From DASULK01 sp036381835 (lineage in GTDB: Bacteria; Actinomycetota; Actinomycetes; Mycobacteriales; Micromonosporaceae): DNA of 6,561 nucleotides. Both the position numbers and the translations under genes were made by a program. Shown here one piece after another: positions 4,794-6,561 of the stretch (within the stretch, counting starts at the first letter, position 1; the number at the start of each line of letters is the position of its first letter). The stretch lies in assembly GCA_036381835.1 (NCBI GenBank), contig DASVCA010000118.1, positions 1-6,561 of the forward strand. Direction: 5' to 3'. The notes under the pieces were generated by a model. It saw only the letters and a program-made list of their open reading frames with translations. It searched no databases and had not been told where the DNA came from.

Positions 4794-6395
4794 CTAGCCG
4801 GCCTCGGGCCCCGCCGGAGCCTTGCCGTTCTTGCCCTTGACGGACTTGGACTTGGCACCGTTTCCGGCTTTCGCTCCCCCTTTCGGGGCGGGCTTGCCGT
4901 TCCCGTCGACGGCCGGGACGGTGGCCTCCAGCTTCCCGTCCGAAGCGCTCACCGAGCCCGTGACCGATTCCAGGGACTTCCCGGCCGCCGCATCCGCCAC
5001 CGCATCGATGGCCGGCGGCACCGAGACGGGCATCGCCTCCGGCGCGGATTCCGCGGCTACCCCGTCCGTCGGGGCCGGCTCCGGCTGGCGGTCCGCCCCG
5101 GTCAGCCGCCGGGCGTCGGCCAGCCGACGCCGCTCGATGCTCAGCTGCTCCCGAACCCGGACCAGCTGCTCGCGCGCCTGGTCGGATTCGCGCCGGGCCA
5201 GCACCGTCTCATGCTGGATGTCCGCCAACTCCTGCTGAGCCTGCGCCAGTTCCCGAACGATCTCGGCGAGCTGCTGGCCGGCCGCGGCCACCTCCTGCTG
5301 GGTACTCGCCAGATGGTGGCGGGCCGCAGCCAGCTGCCGCTGCGCGTTGGCGGCGTACTCCTCGGCCTGCCGTCGGATCGCTGCGGCATGCTCCTCCGCC
5401 TCGCGGCGCGCCGCCTCAGCCTGCTGCTGGGTCTGCTGCCGGATCGCCGCGGCGTACTCGTCCGCCTGCCGACGGGCGGCCTCCGCCTGCCGGCGGGCGT
5501 CCTCCGCCTGGCGGCGCAGCTGCGCGACATACTGCTCGGCCTCGGCGCGTTCGGCTGCGAACTGCTGCTCCGCCGCAGCGCGCCGCGCTTCGAGTTCCTG
5601 TTCGAACTCCGCCCGGCGCCGGGCGATCTCCTGCTCCGTCCGGTCACGCAGCTGCGCCAACTCCTGCTCGGTCTGCGCCCGGGCCTGCTGGGCGAACTCC
5701 TCGGTCTCGGCGCGAACCCGCTCCACGTACCTGGAGGTCTCGTCGATGATCCGCTGCGCCTCCTGCTGGGCCTGGGCCTGAACGGCTTCACCGGCGGCCC
5801 GCAACCGGGCAGCCTCCTCGGCGGCCGCCGTCAAGGCGGCCTCGGCCTCCGCCCGTCGAGCGGCGTCGCGCTCGGCCTCTTCGCGGCGGCGCGCGGCAAG
5901 AGCCAGCTCGAAGTCCCGTTCGGCAGCCTCCGCCTGCTCACGTGCGGCGGTGAGCGCCGCTTCGCCGGCGGCCCGCAGCTCGTCGGCCTCCCGAACCGCC
6001 GCCGCCCGCAGCTCATCGGCCTCCCGAGCCGCTGCCGTCCGCAGTTGTTCGATCTCGCGCGCGGCGGCGTCCTTCATCGCCTCGGCCTGCTCCTCGGCGA
6101 GCGCGATGATCTGCTCGACCGCGGGGCCCAGCTGCCGGAGCGAGACCCGATCGACCTCGGGGATGGCGCGACGAACGGTCGCCAGATCCTCCCGCAACTG
6201 TTTGATCTGCCCGGTCAGTACGTGGATCTGGGTGTACGCCTGGTCTCGCTCGGCGGTCAGGTTCGCGATCTCGCTCTCCGCTCGCGAGACATAGCGTTCC
6301 ACCTGCCCCTTGTCGTAACCCCGAAACGCCGAGTCGAAACTCGGTTCAGAGCTGACTTCGCCGTCAAGCGCAAACAATTCCCCGGCATCCGACAT
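4794..6395 (-). CDS. DivIVA-like long coiled-coil protein, Scy/FilP-type cytoskeletal candidate (533 aa)
   Basis: This is probably a filament-forming scaffold involved in polar growth or cell shape, as known for Scy and FilP of Streptomyces, often labelled 'cellulose-binding protein'. Seen: a DivIVA-like head, 'FDSAFRGYDKGQVERYV' (20-36), then a short coiled coil, a break at Pro79/Pro91, and a nearly uninterrupted Ala/Glu/Arg/Gln coiled coil from about 92 to 430. Much of it has an 11-residue period (for example x-E-Q-x-hydrophobic at 242, 253, 264, 275, 286), mixed with heptads (RRQA at 294, 301, 308). Scy/FilP proteins mix hendecads and heptads in the same way. The tail (431-533) is disordered, Pro/Ala-rich, then Lys/Gly-rich. 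There are no membrane segments or signal peptide. I chose ATG 6395, with GAGG 9 nt upstream; GTG 6410 and ATG 6404 are in-frame alternatives. Which family member this is remains open: it is longer than FilP and far shorter than Scy. Confidence 0.88.
   Translation of the reverse strand: MSDAGELFALDGEVSSEPSFDSAFRGYDKGQVERYVSRAESEIANLTAERDQAYTQIHVLTGQIKQLREDLATVRRAIPEVDRVSLRQLGPAVEQIIALAEEQAEAMKDAAAREIEQLRTAAAREADELRAAAVREADELRAAGEAALTAAREQAEAAERDFELALAARRREEAERDAARRAEAEAALTAAAEEAARLRAAGEAVQAQAQQEAQRIIDETSRYVERVRAETEEFAQQARAQTEQELAQLRDRTEQEIARRRAEFEQELEARRAAAEQQFAAERAEAEQYVAQLRRQAEDARRQAEAARRQADEYAAAIRQQTQQQAEAARREAEEHAAAIRRQAEEYAANAQRQLAAARHHLASTQQEVAAAGQQLAEIVRELAQAQQELADIQHETVLARRESDQAREQLVRVREQLSIERRRLADARRLTGADRQPEPAPTDGVAAESAPEAMPVSVPPAIDAVADAAAGKSLESVTGSVSASDGKLEATVPAVDGNGKPAPKGGAKAGNGAKSKSVKGKNGKAPAGPEAG
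5334..5516 (-). repeat. Coiled-coil repeat block: three heptads then 11-residue units
   Basis: Residues 294-354 of the coiled-coil protein. Three RRQAxxx heptads begin at 294, 301 and 308. The related units A-[DE]-E-[YH]-A-A begin at 311, 333 and 344, so the spacing switches from 7 to 22 and 11. The DNA shows matching imperfect GC-rich direct repeats. Confidence 0.7.
5508..5705 (-). repeat. Six consecutive hendecad (11-residue) repeats in the coiled coil
   Basis: Residues 231-296. The pattern [TFA]-E-[EQ]-x-x repeats at 231, 242, 253, 264, 275 and 286, and the hydrophobic fifth position (Leu246, Ile257, Leu268, Phe279, Val290) recurs every 11 residues. The 33-bp DNA units are diverged, so the repeat is kept at protein level. 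Confidence 0.8.
5961..6059 (-). repeat. Three near-identical hendecads
   Basis: Residues 113-145 of the coiled-coil protein: REIEQLRTAAA, READELRAAAV and READELRAAGE. The 33-bp units, particularly the last two, are still similar in DNA, which suggests a recent in-frame duplication or gene conversion. Confidence 0.75.
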
Positions 6396-6452
6396 GTCCC
6401 CCATCCTCACACGACACGCCCGGCGGCGGGGCCAGTCCGCGAGTTGCGCGTC

Positions 6453-6458
6453 ACGGTA
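6453..6458 (-). promoter_or_regulatory. Possible -10 element (TACCGT) of the coiled-coil gene
   Basis: TACCGT on the minus strand (6458-6453) fits TANNNT and would start transcription near 6446, giving a leader of about 50 nt before ATG 6395. The -35 position is poor and overlaps a small GGTGC/GCACC hairpin (6468-6481). Low confidence. Confidence 0.25.
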
Positions 6459-6529
6459 ATCGGACCGGGTGCGGCGGCACCGGGAGACTCGTCGCGGCGG
6501 GCGGCGGATCGGGCCGTGCGACAGAGAAC

Positions 6530-6561
6530 CGGGGGGGCCGCCCGAACGGGCGGCCCCCCCG
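6530..6561 (-). terminator. Large GC-rich hairpin, probable intrinsic terminator of a gene right of the window
   Basis: CGGGGGGGCCGCCCG (6530-6544) pairs perfectly over 15 bp with 6547-6561 around a 2-nt AA (effectively GAAC) loop. On the minus strand the stem is followed by GTTCTCTGT, a weak pyrimidine/T-rich tract, so it best fits a terminator for a leftward gene beyond the window. Bases to the right are not available, so termination of rightward transcripts cannot be judged. Confidence 0.65.

Noticed and set aside
5334..6059. CRISPR-like or satellite repeat from the periodic GC-rich DNA
   Set aside because: The periodicity is in multiples of 3, matches 7- and 11-residue protein units, and has no unique spacers. 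It is coding repeat.
4822..6294. Several rightward open frames (Ser/Ala/Cys-rich) opposite the coiled-coil gene
   Set aside because: They mirror the Ala/Glu/Arg repeats of the minus-strand protein. Their regularity comes from the repeat, not from a second gene.
6396..6410. Starts at GTG 6410 and ATG 6404 for the coiled-coil protein
   Set aside because: ATG 6404 has its only purine tract abutting it, and GTG 6410 has no Shine-Dalgarno and no -10 at leaderless distance. ATG 6395 has GAGG 9 nt upstream. A five-residue difference remains possible.
1..6561. Mobile element, phage, defence system or other accessory island
   Set aside because: There is no transposase, integrase, tRNA-flanked attachment site, terminal repeat or base-composition shift. 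The genes look like ordinary chromosomal actinobacterial genes.

Overview
The window is GC-rich chromosomal DNA with almost no spare sequence. Starts are GTG or ATG, some behind GGAGG-type Shine-Dalgarno sequences and some with no visible ribosome binding site. The protein families are typical of Actinomycetota: a fused two-copy 3-hydroxyacyl-CoA dehydrogenase, a 'YRCPGC...HWHxxCW' small protein, and a DivIVA-like hendecad coiled coil of the Scy/FilP type. A filamentous actinomycete is likely, perhaps a Micromonosporales member. The family-level placement is inference.

Layout. At the left edge is the N-terminal 204 residues of an aldehyde dehydrogenase, read leftwards (1-612, minus) and cut by the window. 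A 205-bp divergent intergenic region (613-817) follows. It holds a 12-bp perfect palindrome over the predicted aldehyde dehydrogenase -35 position and a strong 12-bp-stem hairpin in the leader of the rightward genes. Rightwards come an alpha/beta hydrolase (818-1717), a 596-residue tandem 3-hydroxyacyl/3-hydroxybutyryl-CoA dehydrogenase (1789-3579), a 108-residue zinc-finger-like conserved protein (3620-3946) and a second, COG2945-like alpha/beta hydrolase (3950-4744). A leftward gene for a 533-residue coiled-coil cytoskeletal-type protein (4794-6395) converges on them. A large GC-rich hairpin at the right edge (6530-6561) probably terminates a gene outside the window.

How they may fit together. 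The aldehyde dehydrogenase, first hydrolase and hydroxyacyl-CoA dehydrogenase could share acyl/aldehyde or short-chain acyl-CoA metabolism, but no pathway is fixed by the sequence. The small zinc-finger-like gene and the second hydrolase each have a TACC(C/G)T -10-like hexamer exactly 6 nt before the start codon and no Shine-Dalgarno, so both look like leaderless genes transcribed independently of the upstream pair. The coiled-coil protein probably acts in polar growth or cytoskeletal organisation and is functionally separate.

No mobile element, CRISPR array, tRNA or rRNA was seen. The window is mostly ordinary core-type chromosome. Its most interesting points are the asymmetric cofactor and active-site residues of the two dehydrogenase halves, the paired leaderless promoters, and the long, regular 11-residue repeats of the coiled coil.
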